Shown: in pieces, positions 13,001-25,211 of the stretch
How positions within the stretch are numbered: the first letter of the stretch is position 1
Layout of the letters: each line of letters opens with the position of its first letter
Assembly: GCA_002751075.1 (NCBI GenBank)
Contig: NAOQ01000391.1
Coordinates: 7,077-64,163, forward strand
Origin: Ichthyophonus hoferi
Lineage: Eukaryota; Opisthokonta; Ichthyosporea; Ichthyophonida; Ichthyophonidae
DNA: 57,087 bases
Direction: 5' to 3'
Position numbers and translations under genes: made by a program
The notes under the pieces: model-generated
Databases searched by the model: none
The model's input: the letters and a program-made list of their open reading frames with translations, nothing else
What the model was told of the DNA's origin: nothing

Positions 13001-16000
13001 TAAGGGTTTCTATTGGTTCAAGTACCTTTCATTAGCCACTTTCACCAAACAAATATCCAAGTAAGACCTCTAGGTCTAGTCTACCACTCTCCCTTGATCC
13101 TTAACGTTTACCCTAGGCCCGGCTTGCAACTACAACCCTTTAGTCCCCCAGTCCCCTATATACCTGTGCGGCCAGGTCGGCTATCAGGGCGTAGAACTTG
13201 GGGCGGACAGCATGGTCATCCCTCACCAACATCATATACTGTAGAATAGACAACAAGTAGTTCTCTCCATTCGTGTGGGCCACTGCCCCCTTCACCACCT
13301 CAAAGAGCTCGTCAAGGTCAGTATGTAGGTTAAGGAATATATGGCATGATATCTCACCAATAATATTTATCTGACAGAGGGTATTGGGCACTAAACTCAC
13401 ATAACAAATGTAAACGTATAAAAAATAGTAGCCAATTAATTGCACCACTTACTACTGACTTTAACATATGATTGGATGGGATGCAATAGTACATGTCTCA
13501 TAAAGACTACGACAAGGAACTACCTAGAAAGGGATGAGGGAGCACTGAGATTAAAGGTTTAATGTTTCATATAAGGTGTATTATCAGTGACAACAAAGAA
13601 AAAACAACCAAATGGCTAATGCAAGAGAGATGGAAATAAGGCAGTTGGTAGGGGCAGATATGTGATGTCTAGTGAGGGCTTGTCAAAGCGTAGAGCAAGA
13701 TCATCAAGGTCTCCCTTGGCACTCTTGTCGTAGATCTCAATCTGAATCGACAGCTCCTCGTACTGGACCTCTTTCAGCTCCTAACCATCCCCAATACCCA
13801 ATTAGTGACCTCCCCTACACCCACCACCTACCCTTCCTCACACCTTCTCCATCCCTTCCATACCTCTAGAATGTCGAGCATATCCTGGTTGATTAACTCA
13901 GCCCTTACATGCAGGCGGCAGTCCTGGTCCTCGGTGCTGTCAAGCAAGATATTCACCAACATCATTAAGGACCTCTGTATAACCCAGGTCAGCAGTCGAT
14001 CACCCCTCAGATGTCACTCAGAAGGGTGGCAACCTACACAGTATTCTAGGAAGACTCCTCCTTTGACGAGAAGTTCGTCGGTGTGGACAATGTCAAAGAG
14101 ACGGCGGGAGGAGTCCCTCAACATCCGAATTATCAAATAGAACCTGGCTGGTTCATGGTACATCTATAGGATATAGGATAGAGGGTTAATAACCCCTAAT
14201 GGTCCACCCCCGTAACCAGGGCACACCCTACCCACCTACCTTATTAAGGTGTGTAAAAGCATCAAGAATGAGACGAGTGCAGATTGGCCGCAGGGTACAG
14301 ATGCAACTCATGACATCCATGACCAGGGTAGACAGCTGGGGGTGGGCAGGTCAGATAGGCCAACCCCTATATAGTCACTCACCTCCCATGGCAGCCCTAC
14401 ATACCTGGAAGTCTTCCAGGGCTATGACGCTAACCAGTGATCTTAGTGCTGCATTCCCCTCAGAGGCCAACACCTCCTCCAGCCCATAGATGGTATTCAT
14501 ATAGTTCCTTATGCACCCAACACATTCACCCACCACCTGGCCATCTGACGTAGTCACACTGCACCCAACCAAGTCAGTGGTTGCCATAGAGATTAGCAAT
14601 CCCATCCCATAGTTAATTAATGCATTGCAGCCCTACTTCTCTTCGGCCATCAAGGTGTCGATCAGCTCCACTAACATGGCTAGTCCTCCAGCCTCACCAA
14701 ACTTCTGCACCCAACTACCAATCATAATTAGACCTGTGTGGCATTGCCTCCCCATGATTGGCTCCTCGTGCCAATCTGTACCTGATAGATTGGGTGTAAA
14801 GATAGATCTTGAGGCTCTCAAGGTTGTCCAAGAGGACCATTTTATCGGCCGCTGAGCGAACAGCATTAATGCTGTCCTCCGCAAACCTCTTCTGGGCATC
14901 TTCTGTTTTCTACGCTCCACCCCATACAGTCAGCCAGATATACAAGCATATACATAAAATAGGTAACTATATAATTAAACATATACCTACGTCATGTGTC
15001 CTTATTAGATAAATTTTAATGTTTCATATTAAAATTAAAATTAAAATTTTATTTTTCTACAGCATATACCTATGTTATAACCATGAAGGTAGGCTGGGAT
15101 TCAACAGGACCTATTTTTCACCATGGTTGCCAAATACCACCCCCACCTATATCCCACCCTGTGACAGCACTTAAATACCTACTCTCTTTCAAACAAGTAT
15201 TGGTAGTAATTAAAACTGTCCGTCTCTAAAACTAATCTCCAGAAGTGATTGGTTTATACCATCCTCTCCCTCTAGTAATACTAGATATTACAGGTCAGAG
15301 CACCTACCAGTTTTTCTCTGGTTGAAAGAATTTCCCATTTTTTATGTTTAGGCAATTGCAGCAAGGCCTCACGGGCAGAGGGGGGTACACTATGTTCGTC
15401 CTGTAAGAGATGAGGTTAGTGTACTAATAGACACAAGGATAGCAAGGGTCACTGGCCTTACTTGTACACACACTCACAACTCATCTATAATAGCATCACA
15501 TAAGCATAACAAACACCAGCCAACCATATCTACCCCTACCCTCTATTCACTGTATCAGTCTAGAACAGGCTCCTTCCCCCTTTCCCTTTCCCCACTAACA
15601 CAACGTCAACTAGTATTGTAACTTACTAAAAATGTGTTGAACATACGTCCCAGCTCATTATCGGAGGGCGCCCGTTTGTCTACTTTCCGCCATGCTACTG
15701 CCTTTGGATCTTTCTGTAAGGGTACACTGTAAGCACTCTACAACACACACAGAGGCCTTGCTGTCTCTTGATGACTAGGTGGTGCTAGGGCAGTAAGCTA
15801 AGAGGTGCTATAGGAGCAGCCAGACCTCGCTGGCATCTTATATCTAAAGACAGGCCGTCACTGCTGTAAATTATTACCAACCCTCTCTCATGTAATAAGA
15901 TAAGGCTGACTGCTTCCTTGACAAGGCAGACCTTCAAAGAGTTCAGAACAAGGCCATAAATACAGTTTCAGAAACATTGATGATTTAAATAAGAAATAGC

Positions 16001-16078
16001 CCGTGAGTAAACAACTGACTGGGCCCAGGAAAATGTACCTACCTTCACTTCTTTGTCTTTCTTTTTAATGATCCCCAT
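7022..16078 (-). CDS. Diaphanous-related formin (GBD-FH3-FH1-FH2-DAD), 32 exons
   Basis: Actin nucleator and elongator, autoinhibited by DID–DAD contact and released by Rho GTPases. The 1127-aa model starts at 16078 (MGIIKKKDKEVK). It has a GTPase-binding and FH3 region (about 30–395), charged coiled coil (396–520), Gly/Thr- then Pro-rich FH1 (546–676), FH2 (about 685–1060, with KRVNWHKLP and FIDPKKA) and a C-terminal DAD (GVMDEMLKSLRSGAAF, 1101–1116). Exons 5' to 3': 16043-16078, 15627-15713, 15308-15400, 14782-14909, 14637-14714, 14405-14558, 14240-14335, 14038-14163, 13864-13974, 13662-13780, 13164-13320, 12783-12975, 12255-12364, 12114-12179, 11964-12045, 11536-11889, 11110-11149, 10964-11036, 10776-10881, 10627-10707, 10326-10453, 10176-10244, 10015-10104, 9685-9754, 9446-9531, 9241-9370, 9044-9156, 8650-8721, 8056-8154, 7800-7862, 7571-7640, 7022-7125. 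All phases agree. The DAD is Dia-like, while the GBD (LPKHKKWEIL) recalls DAAM/FMNL, so I give no symbol. Confidence 0.93.
9837..10000. repeat. Degenerate ATATC/ATATT-type simple repeat
   Basis: Imperfect tandem runs of atcat, atatt and atatc units within formin intron 23. A looser related run (cctatcc and ctatgct variants) lies at about 9580–9665 in intron 24. Confidence 0.75.
10487..10590. repeat. AATAGT-type simple repeat
   Basis: Imperfect repeats of aatagt, gatagt and acaatagt units in formin intron 20. It is a purine-skewed microsatellite with no coding signal. Confidence 0.75.
11536..11889 (-). other. FH1 exon: Gly/Thr tract followed by polyproline runs
   Basis: This 354-nt exon, by far the longest of the formin gene, encodes the profilin-binding FH1 region. 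It starts with a Gly-Thr-rich linker (GTGTGTGEGGSG) and continues with runs of 4 to 8 prolines separated by Ala-Ala-Ala-Lys or Gly-Gly spacers. It is strikingly GC-rich and purine/pyrimidine-skewed against an AT-rich background. This opens long chance reading frames in several other frames, which are not genes. Internal repeats make length polymorphism and assembly error likely. Confidence 0.9.
13321..13661 (-). other. U12-type AT–AC intron in the formin gene
   Basis: Between formin exons 10 and 11 no GT donor keeps the frame open. On the minus strand, exon 10 ends ...GACATCAC and the intron begins ATATCTGCC. The intron ends TTCCTTAACCTACATAC and exon 11 begins TGACCTTGACGAG. TTCCTTAAC (13329–13337) is the textbook U12 branch site, 8–10 nt before the terminal AC. 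Joining AC|T restores the expected DLDELFE of the FH3 domain in frame. The 5' site matches the ATATC core of the AT–AC consensus but not the following bases. This implies that the organism has a minor spliceosome. Confidence 0.82.
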
Positions 16079-16792
16079 TTTCAACCAATATCCTCCGGTG
16101 GCTATGCCCTAGCCTCTCCCTCTTTCTTCCTATTGCTATATGAGCACCTTTAGATATATATTATATATTATATATATTATATATATATCTATATATCTAT
16201 ATATCTATATATCTATATATCTATATATCCATACATGCAATACTATATGACCCCACAACCCCACAACCTCTTAATATATTACTATGATCTATCCAATCAG
16301 CTCTCATACGGTCTATTTATAGATCCACATCCCATTGGTCTATAGGTTTTTAAGAATGTGCTTATATCACCGTGGTGATTGGTACATATTTAACCAATCA
16401 TATTAATGAGATTAGAGGCGCAACTAAGACACCATTTTAACTGCTAGAAATAAACTAATAGTAGGATGGTAGATTATAGATTATAGAATAGGGTTATAAT
16501 GTATCTAATTGCTAGATACCTAACAGAAAGCCTACTATAATATCACTAGTACTTGTAGTATAACTGTATTAGTGTAAGGGACTTGAGATCGACCTCTCCA
16601 TAGTTACACATATTAAGTCACACCCCCCAGCAATTGCATGTTTGGGTTATTGGTTTACTGGAACTATCGAAGCACCATTTTTAAGTTTTTTGGGACACAG
16701 CCAAAAACTTCACAGCATCTTAATGTTAGATAGTATGAATTTTACCAGATTATCTAACCACCTATAAGAAGAGTCTTAGTGAGTACAGTACA
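16079..16792. promoter_or_regulatory. Divergent promoter region with clustered CCAAT-type motifs
   Basis: The formin (minus) and the membrane-protein gene (plus) start 714 bp apart, head to head. The spacer holds a TATA/TATC simple repeat at about 16150–16235, then CCAATCA near 16290, CCATTGG near 16333, TGATTGG near 16376 and CCAATCA near 16395. A palindrome-like pair, TGATTGG...CCAATCA, is about 19 bp apart, start to start. Such inverted CCAAT boxes are known NF-Y targets in animal bidirectional promoters. Promoter function here is inferred from position and motif only. Confidence 0.45.
16150..16235. repeat. TATATC/TATAT simple repeat
   Basis: Runs of tatatat followed by about six copies of tatatatc/tatctata units. 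It is a low-complexity microsatellite in the divergent spacer. Confidence 0.85.
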
Positions 16793-19700
16793 ATGTCCGA
16801 TTCCGCCGGTATGTTGCAGTCAGTGCAACAGGCTGTGTTTGACAAAGTCCAGGACTTGCTGGTATTTTTCCCAGATAGTACCACCCAGTTGGCCTCAGCT
16901 CTAACTGCTGAGGGCTCTGTCAACACTATAAAGACAGCTTTTACCCAAACCAACAAGTTATCCTCGTCCACGGCTACTGTCTCTGACAAGGTAGGCACGT
17001 CTCTAGTTATTCATCTATCATTTTGGTTTTGGTGACAAGATTCCTAATTACAAATGCTATACGGTTGAGATTTAGAAGGGCATGCGAAAATGCTTCTTCC
17101 AGGATATAATCTAGGATTGGGTTGGTTAGGAACAGTTTTTTGGATAGCAGAGGCGTGAATACAACATCAACTAGTAAATCTTAGCAAGTCAGTGGCAGCT
17201 GCTAAGGGAAAGGAATGAACTGCATTGTAATGTTGGCTACTCAGACTAGGTCAGAATGAGAGAGGACTAACCTATAGGGTACAGGAGGGGAACAGCCTTA
17301 GTAGTAGCCCCGCCAGTAAACCATCGATTATAGAAGAAGGTGCACATGAAAGGTAGGCTAATAGTCCACCTGTCTGTTGACAATGCCTGGCTGCATCCTA
17401 GGGTGCAAGACCTAGGTTAATACATCAATTAGCCACCTAGGTACTACAATGAAATCACTCTATCTCTCTGATTGGATCCTCCGGTTTTAAGGGTCATAGT
17501 GACCCGTTATAAATATTTGAAGAGTAATTTTTCTGGTTGAATTGCACAGCAAATGTCATAGCTAGTAGTGGTGTTACAGAGAATAAGGCTCTTGTCAGCC
17601 CAGGTGTAGGTCACTGTAAGGTAGTTACAGGGAACAAGACTCTATCTGCCTTAATAGTATCCTATGTGATACATGCCTTAACAACTTTCCCTAATACTAT
17701 TACCCTATAGACTATTTAATGATGTACCCACCTATCCGTTAGTCAACATACATGTCCATGCCTTGTATTACAAGGCGACCACCTTACTGGGTATTTATCA
17801 GTAGTCTCTAGGACTATGTGAACTTCCACTGATCATCAATGGCCGTGAACTATCACCCAAGACATGGTGAATTCTATATAAAGAAGGAAAGGCCATTTCT
17901 AATAAAAAGTTTAGAGAGGCTACAGTCTATTAGTGGTTATCTGTGCGATAACTTCCCTTACAAGGAGACTAATTTCATTAGTGACATATGCACGGCATCC
18001 TGTAGGTATGGACCCCCAGGACATGGGCGGCGTGGGGCGGTGATGGCCATGGTAGTAGGCCTGTCAGCAGTCTTCTTGTATATACTATCCACTGGTGCCT
18101 TAAGACCAGCCCAGCGCCAACAGGCTACCGAAGAATGGTTGGCCAAGGCCTCTCAGGCCCAGGCCATACTTACCTCATCTGACTACACTCAGGTGGTAGA
18201 TGAGGTGAAAATGACATATAGCAAGATGCAAGAACTGGTCACTACACCCATTCATGTATGTATTGGATCTAATGATAACATGAGGTGGGAAGGTGGCCTG
18301 GTATGACAGGACTAACAGAGGGGTCTGGGGAGGGAAGACTATGTGGAGTCAGTTGATCCTAAGGCATGAGAGCGTTCAGGTGGACAAACGAGGGCAGATT
18401 TCTAGCATGTCGGTCATTATGGCTGGCTTTGTCAGTCTAATGGTAGGCAGTTACATGGTATTCCGCATTAAAATCTTACCCGATATCCCCAGGTACCGCT
18501 TCGTCAGGTACTCTTCCCCTTCTGTCATGACCGGTCATGTGCGTGTAGAGCCTGTGACGATTGCTAACCTTCTGTAGGCTTTATCAGTCACTAACTTCCT
18601 GCCAAACATAGATTGATGCGATCTACCCAGCTGTGGGTGGTCATGCTGGTGCTAGGCATGGTCCTTCTTATGCGTAAGAGCACTGGCCCAGTGGGACAAG
18701 CCATCTACCTGGCCAGCCCCTTGCTACTTACTCACTCCGTCGCTTGTTTATTTACCTATTTTTACGATTGGTCCTATGCCGTAAGTCCTTCCAGTGTATA
18801 AGTAATTTGCAGGGTGTATGGGGAATGTGCTAGCCTTTAGATCATCTTACTAATAATATAATATCCTTTCAATTCTTTTGTACTGTCCCTAATCCTGTGT
18901 AAGGAATTGCTATGTAACATAACGGTTTCTTCTTTCTTTTTCTTTTATCGGGGATATACTTTGCCTTTCTCTTCCATAGTAGGCTTTGGCAGGCCTCAGG
19001 TATATTGACTGTCTGCCTATTTGAAGGAACCTGCCGTATGGATGCTAATGAAAGTACTATATGTAGTAGGCACGGTGGGAGTTGGACCAGTAAATAATGA
19101 TATCTGTTGATAGTTGTGTATCAGGCAGGACCCATACAGGCTTGATTCGCAAAGTCTTTTTGTATGGTGATCTCTGTGCCTACCATTGGTAGCGTGTTTA
19201 AATCCTGACCGTTCTCCTCTCCAGTGGCCTTTAAGAAGATTGGCAAAACTACTTCGCTACAGTACACAGGTATGATATGATAAAGAAGCCATTCCAGGTG
19301 CGATGTTGGGGCAATGCTTCTGGGATTATCTTGTTAGACCTTAGCTATACTTACAAATATTGAGAAACACTATATATGCATATACATATGTATACGTGTT
19401 TGCCTGTTGACTTGGAAACGTTCATAAATATATGCTGCCCTTGAATTTTATCCTGGCTATATATGCATATAAGGGAGTCTACTCAGGGTACCCCCTAATA
19501 TTTCTCTTTCTCAACAGGCTATGGACAGCCCTGCCGCCGAACTGCCACACCGCAGCGACTTTGCTTTATGGCAGCCCCTCAAGCGACGCGAGCTTGGCAA
19601 TCCTGTATTTGCAGGAGTGCATGCCTTGATAATGCTGGTGGATTATGGATGGCTCCGGCTGGACGGCGTGTCCTTGCTGTGCACTCTGATCTCTAATACT

Positions 19701-22700
19701 GCTGTAGTAGCGGCGGCCTGGGTCCACTACGATATGTACCCGGGAACGAGCCTTGTGTATCTACTGGTGGCTGCTACACATCATTTGCTGGGCCTGTCTG
19801 TGTCGGTCCTAGAGAGATTACAAGATCGCTCCTCTCGCCCAGCCCCCATATGGCCCTATGCTCTGCTCCTAGGTGCCTGCTGTCAGCTGCTGGTGGCTGC
19901 CTACTCAAGTATGTATATTGTGCAACTTGCAACTGATTGTAGAGACCTTACTTTACAATAGCTACTGACATACCTGGGGGTGGGTACCAGTCCATGAGGA
20001 TGTTCACGAACCATTGGTGCTAAGTGGCGGCCTACTATTTAGCTTTACTTTTATTTATGTTCTGCTTGTACTGATCCAACCCTCAGCTGGCCGTTGCCAT
20101 TTTGGGCACATTGTGACCCACATGGGCGAGTGGTTAAGGTAACTATCACTAGATGCAGCAAGGCACAGGGGATGGGGATAGACATGATTTAATTTAGGAT
20201 ACTGTGGTATGACTCCATCAGATATTTAGACTACCATGTGTATTATGCTTCTTAGGTTAGTTATTAGCACGTAGAATGATAGGCCAGCGACTGACGCCTC
20301 AATGATTCACACTGCAAAGACCTGCTATCTGACTGACCGTGATTGGTCACATATTCCTGCTGACCAATTCCTCTTGGGTATTGGGCAGAACTCCGGCAGG
20401 ATCTGTGGCCATTGGCTTTTACATGTTTGTTTATAGTTGTATGTATGCCTTTAGTGTCATTACTACCGTCGAGACCTTGCTACCTCTCAGCGTGTTTAGC
20501 CTAATATTGGTAAGGTGTTCTGCCTATGATGTGGTGTTTCTCTCGTTATAAGTGTATATTACTAACCTCCAACTGATAGTTTTATCTTTTATGCAAATTT
20601 TCTCTGGTCTTCCACACATCTTTCTACATGAAAGGCCAGGCAGAACTACTTATTTGTTGCCATGTTGCATACACTATAAACCCACTATCTGGGTTTGCGT
20701 ATGATGGTAATACCATTTTAATACACAGTCATAGTGGTTTCTCGAAGGGGTAGTCCCTACCCTGATTGGTATATCCTGCCTTTACTGTTTAGACATAGCG
20801 TACTGCCGTATGCAAGTGTCAAGATGCACACAATCCCACCTTACTGTATCATTGTATTTTATATTGGAGGCTATATCTCCATCTGTGCAATAGGAAAAAG
20901 GTTGTATCTTAACATCATGTGTCTACAGGGGGCTATTATAATGCCAGTCAATACTTCTTGGGCCCTGTGCGTGCATGCCCCACTGGGCCTGTTTATGCTG
21001 CTGGCCTCTCTTCGTCTAAATAACCTGCCAGTCCCTTGGCTGCTATCTATTTTACGTCAATACTTGCCTGCCCCACTACTGGCCCAGGTTGAAATAGTTC
21101 TAGATGTACACTACACCAGTGCTGTTACTGGGCTGGCCTATCTGTCTTTAGCGCTGGTGCATTTGTTTACCTGTATGTGGCAGGTAGGAATTTTCCGTAT
21201 GGAGGTAGGGTGGAGAGGGGGTGTGGTCACAGGCTGCTAACTTTTGGCATCATCAGACATACCTGGATATCAATCGTGGCCATATACGCACGGGATTTGG
21301 TATCATCCATATGGCCAGCTTTTACACGGCTGGTTTAATGATTGTGGGTAAGTCTGCATCCAGGCCACCTAGCTATTATACTGCTAATGGGTCTTAAAAA
21401 CCGTTTGGCTGACATATACTCTGCCATGGTTGTCAGGCGTGGCCCAACATGAAAAGAGCATGGTCCACCTACTAGAATCACTCTGTGCGGGGGCTGCCCT
21501 GGTATTTGCCATGCACCCCTGCCTACCCCTGGTCCTTAATGTAGCTAGTGCCAAGGACCTCATGCGCAAGGCTGTGCCTCTGGACCGCTTACAGGTGAGA
21601 GGCAGGTTATGGTTACCATGGCTACACCTTGTATTCAAAGGTCTTCGCCAGTGATCTTGGAAAGTTCATCTGATCTGTTAGTTGTGTACCTCATATATAA
21701 CAGAATAATATAGTGGCACCTGGTAAACGAGTTTTAATGAAAAAAAAATTGAATCATTGATCTGCCAAATTATAGCTTGGATAACTAATGCATCTGTTGA
21801 TAGGATGTGGCCAAAGGAAAATTTGACATGGATGAATATATGGAGGAGCTTCAGGAAACTGGTATGAAGGTAGGTGCCTATATGCGTGCTTAGTGATGCG
21901 GGCTAAATATATATCTACAAGATGCTAAACCATACCAGTAGTCTATTTTATCAGTCGATTGTCAGTGGCTTTCTCGTTTGAATGATCATGGCGGGAAAGT
22001 AATGACGAATATGATTGGTGCAGACCATCAAGCAGGAAGCAAGAGATGCTGTGAAGAAAAAGAGTACACATGTAAGTATGGGGCCCCCTAGAGGGTGGGT
22101 TAATTGGTGGTCCGAAATGATGTTAAACGGCTTTTCTACCACAGGGCGTTAGTAGAGAGCCATCAGATGACCCCACCCTGGTAGGTCTTTATGTCCTTGG
22201 CTAAGTTTTCTTGACTTTACCTGTCTTATATGTCACTGTTATTGTCTTTCTCCTTTTCGTCTAAGCCTATATTAGTGAGATGTTAGATTGCGCCTTGATA
22301 ACAACAGTTAGTGCGCCCTGAGAGTTGGATAATTGACCTCTGTCTTTAATACACAAAACATTAATACGTTGTTGATATTTCCGGATGTATTATGATTCTT
22401 TGTAATGGGTTATGTATTTAGTTGGAGCGAGGGTTAAGGGGTGGGATCATGCTTATATATATATATCAATAGCCAAGTAAATGGAGAGGAAATAAGGTTG
22501 ATAATATGGAAGATTACAAGATAACAGGCAGACAGTAATATGATATCTTGGTATAGGACCTACCAGTGGAGCCATCATCAGGACTGTTTGTCCGCAACCC
22601 TTCCCCTATGCCTTTGTCCTGCATCATCTTATTAGCTATGGGCTTACGCCTGACAGTGGTCTTTCATGACAATGTTGTGGGCTATGCTGTGGGTCTGATC

Positions 22701-23149
22701 CTCTCAGGGATGGCCTGCATGAATCTCTACCTGATTACCCGCTGGGTCGTTCTGGGCTTCCTAAGCCATGCTATTATGCTGGTAGTGGCTGCTAGTAGTG
22801 CAGCACGACTGATGGCCTTGTGGAGTCTAGGCGGGGTGTACCTCATGACCCATGTTCTAGTTGTCCGCTACCAGCTCCCTCCCAGTATTTATGCTGCCCT
22901 TGGTACGTGTTTTTTGGGTGGTGATGGCAGACAGGCCAGCAGGGGTAGGATTAGTCGGGTCAGGTAGGCCCACTGGGTTGACAGGAGAGACTAACAGAGC
23001 GCACCACAGGAATGGGTAGTATGGCGGTGTTGCTGTCCTGCTTGGAGGAGGAGACCTCAGAGACTACCTCACAGCTATGGGAGGCAGCCATTGTCTCCAA
23101 GTTGGTGGCGTGGGGCTTAAACCTGATTGATGGTAGCCAGGGGTTGTAG
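16793..23149 (+). CDS. Unrecognised polytopic membrane protein, 16 exons
   Basis: I do not recognise this family. Sixteen exons join in frame to 889 aa: 16793-16990, 17926-18255, 18380-18507, 18612-18780, 19225-19269, 19518-19908, 19991-20138, 20389-20509, 20929-21183, 21257-21347, 21437-21594, 21804-21869, 22024-22071, 22145-22180, 22557-22902, 23010-23149. The first 66 residues are soluble and Ser/Thr/Gln-rich. About 14–18 hydrophobic segments follow, for example near 92–110, 186–205, 226–240, 312–350, 395–415, 432–452, 478–500, 511–550, 575–592, 605–625, 640–660 and 742–830. A charged loop at about 679–740 (FDMDEYMEELQET, KKKSTH) splits the membrane part into a large N-terminal and a small C-terminal block. 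There is no cleavable signal peptide. It starts 714 bp from the divergent formin. The start of exon 2 and the donor of exon 3 (18507 or 18492) are the least certain junctions. Confidence 0.78.
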
Positions 23150-25211
23150 CATGGTTCTACTCTAGGGACATGAGCCTTTTGACACTGAGGGTAGAAGGAG
23201 GACCTATCTAGTCTAAGGAGGGAGGGATCATCCAAGGTATATCCTATTGGCTGATAACCGTGATGATCTCAGACCATCTATGGCCAAAGGGCCCTGAAAA
23301 AAAAAAAATTGGACGGATAGTCGCCTATATACTTACATGAGTGGCTACTTATCAGCCCATCTTACTGGCCAATGACCGTGGTGTTTAATGTTATCAAATA
23401 TTTCCCTTGCTGCTCGCAGTTTAGGATAGGACCTCAGGGTCCACAAAGCTATACAGGATGTAATAGAGGGGCCACAGTGTAGGACCTAATCAAAACTAAC
23501 TGCACCACAGGCCTATGACCAGTCATTTGATGTTGTTGTAATATAACACTACATGCTCGACCCTAGGGCATGGTTTACATTGGGTCTATTGGCATATGAT
23601 AGTCTATGTTATGATCATAGTAAGCACTGTGATATGATGGGCTCTTTACCGCTGGTATTATTGCCATGGCCGAGAGAGTCTCGCCATGCTAGCCACTCTA
23701 CCCGCCTGATTGTAGGAGGCATTCTTCACACCTACAGCAACATTATACATATATGCTATATTATGCATATATGTGATATTGGCCTTCCTTGCACACGATG
23801 GGTGCCTCCATCCTAGTAGAGTCCATGACAACAATAAAAGGCCCCATTATTATTCATTGGATATCACATCTTCACAACATATAATAATCTTGTCTCCCTT
23901 TTTTCCCTCTACCCTTGTTCCTATTGTCACGCTGTGCCTTCAGGGTTCAAGAGATAGTATTCCTTCTCTTAGTAATTCTCAAAGTTATAGAGACTAGCCT
24001 GGTACCCTGACCACTTCCTATACTAGCCACTGTCCCCCACCCCCCTAGTCATACATAAATCCACATGTCATGGTAGGGGTGACTCCTGTGTTATAGTGCA
24101 GGCACATTCCTATCCTCTTAGTCCTAAGTCCTAACGTAGTATCCCCACTCACATCCATTCTTTTAGACATGTCCTCACACCTTGGCCCACCAGGGAATAG
24201 TACGGTTTAATAGTCCTAAAGGTACAAGATTTGTTTGCAGGTCTGCCTTTAATATAGTAATATCAACACCCTACCTTATTATAAACATCCCCCTCTTATT
24301 CGTCTGTATGCCCTCTCTTATCTCTCTATTATTATACCCCCCTCCCCGTCCTTTTACTAGCCATAGCCTAGAGCTCATCCACTATCCAACCAGTGTGGAT
24401 ACTAAATAACTACCCTTCCTTTCATACCCATACTGTCATTTTTTATGTGACTACCTCGCCTTAGAGAGAAACATGACAAAAGATAAAAGTTAATAGAGGA
24501 AATATGTCAGGAATGATTCTTGAAAATGGTATTAGCCTTTAATATACAGCAGGTGGTTACTAAGGGAAAGATACCATCAACCTCATAGCTAGGAAGAAGA
24601 GCTACCACTATATCCACTATATGTCGCCCACTAGGTAAGCTGACTATTAACAAACAATAAAGGTGTGGCTGAAACTATTATACCCAAGATTACCAAAGAG
24701 AGCTAGAACAATATAAATACAGACGTGAAGCTACCAGAGTAATAACGGCAGTGAATAAACAATAGACATATTGCCATCAACCAGGGCCAGGAAAAGAAAT
24801 GGTAGAAAAAAAGAGAAAGAATGAAATAAAATACAATGAGAAGAGGGAAGGCATGTAGTATTATCCTGCTTATTGTTATAGTGTATATAGCCTAGCTATC
24901 CTTCAGCTACTACAGTATTTTATTTCCCCCTGGGGTTATAAAAGCTATACATATATTGGTATTCTATTGTCTTTACACACCTTATACCCGTCTCTTATTA
25001 TCTGCCATCCTTTCTGTCTACTTTCTCTTATCCTATATACACTATCTCATATTGGCCAATAGATTGAGAGCTTATTATTAAAACGGTGGGACCCCATAGA
25101 ATTCCATTGGTCCGCCAAAGCTTTGGTATGCAAGTTTAAAGGGCAAACTATTATTGATTGTGGCTATTGTGCTTATTAATTATACTATAGAAACTTGACC
25201 CACCTAACAGC
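23150..25211. other. Intergenic spacer
   Basis: About 2 kb between the membrane-protein stop and the UROS start. Pyrimidine-rich patches (23880–24420) and ATAT-rich patches are present, but no exon chain could be built. An AATAAA near 23832 could serve the upstream gene, though it is about 680 nt past its stop. A CCATTGG lies about 105 bp before the UROS ATG. Confidence 0.5.

Noticed and set aside
17839-17925. Open frame continuing upstream of exon 2 of the membrane-protein gene
   Set aside because: Exon 1 ends in phase 0 and the ctacag acceptor at 17920–17925 joins in phase. The upstream part looks intronic. An alternative first exon cannot be excluded.
18508-18577. Continuation of exon 3 of the membrane-protein gene to a stop codon
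   Set aside because: The AG|GT donor at 18507 leads in frame to the next hydrophobic exon at 18612, so the downstream codons are intron.
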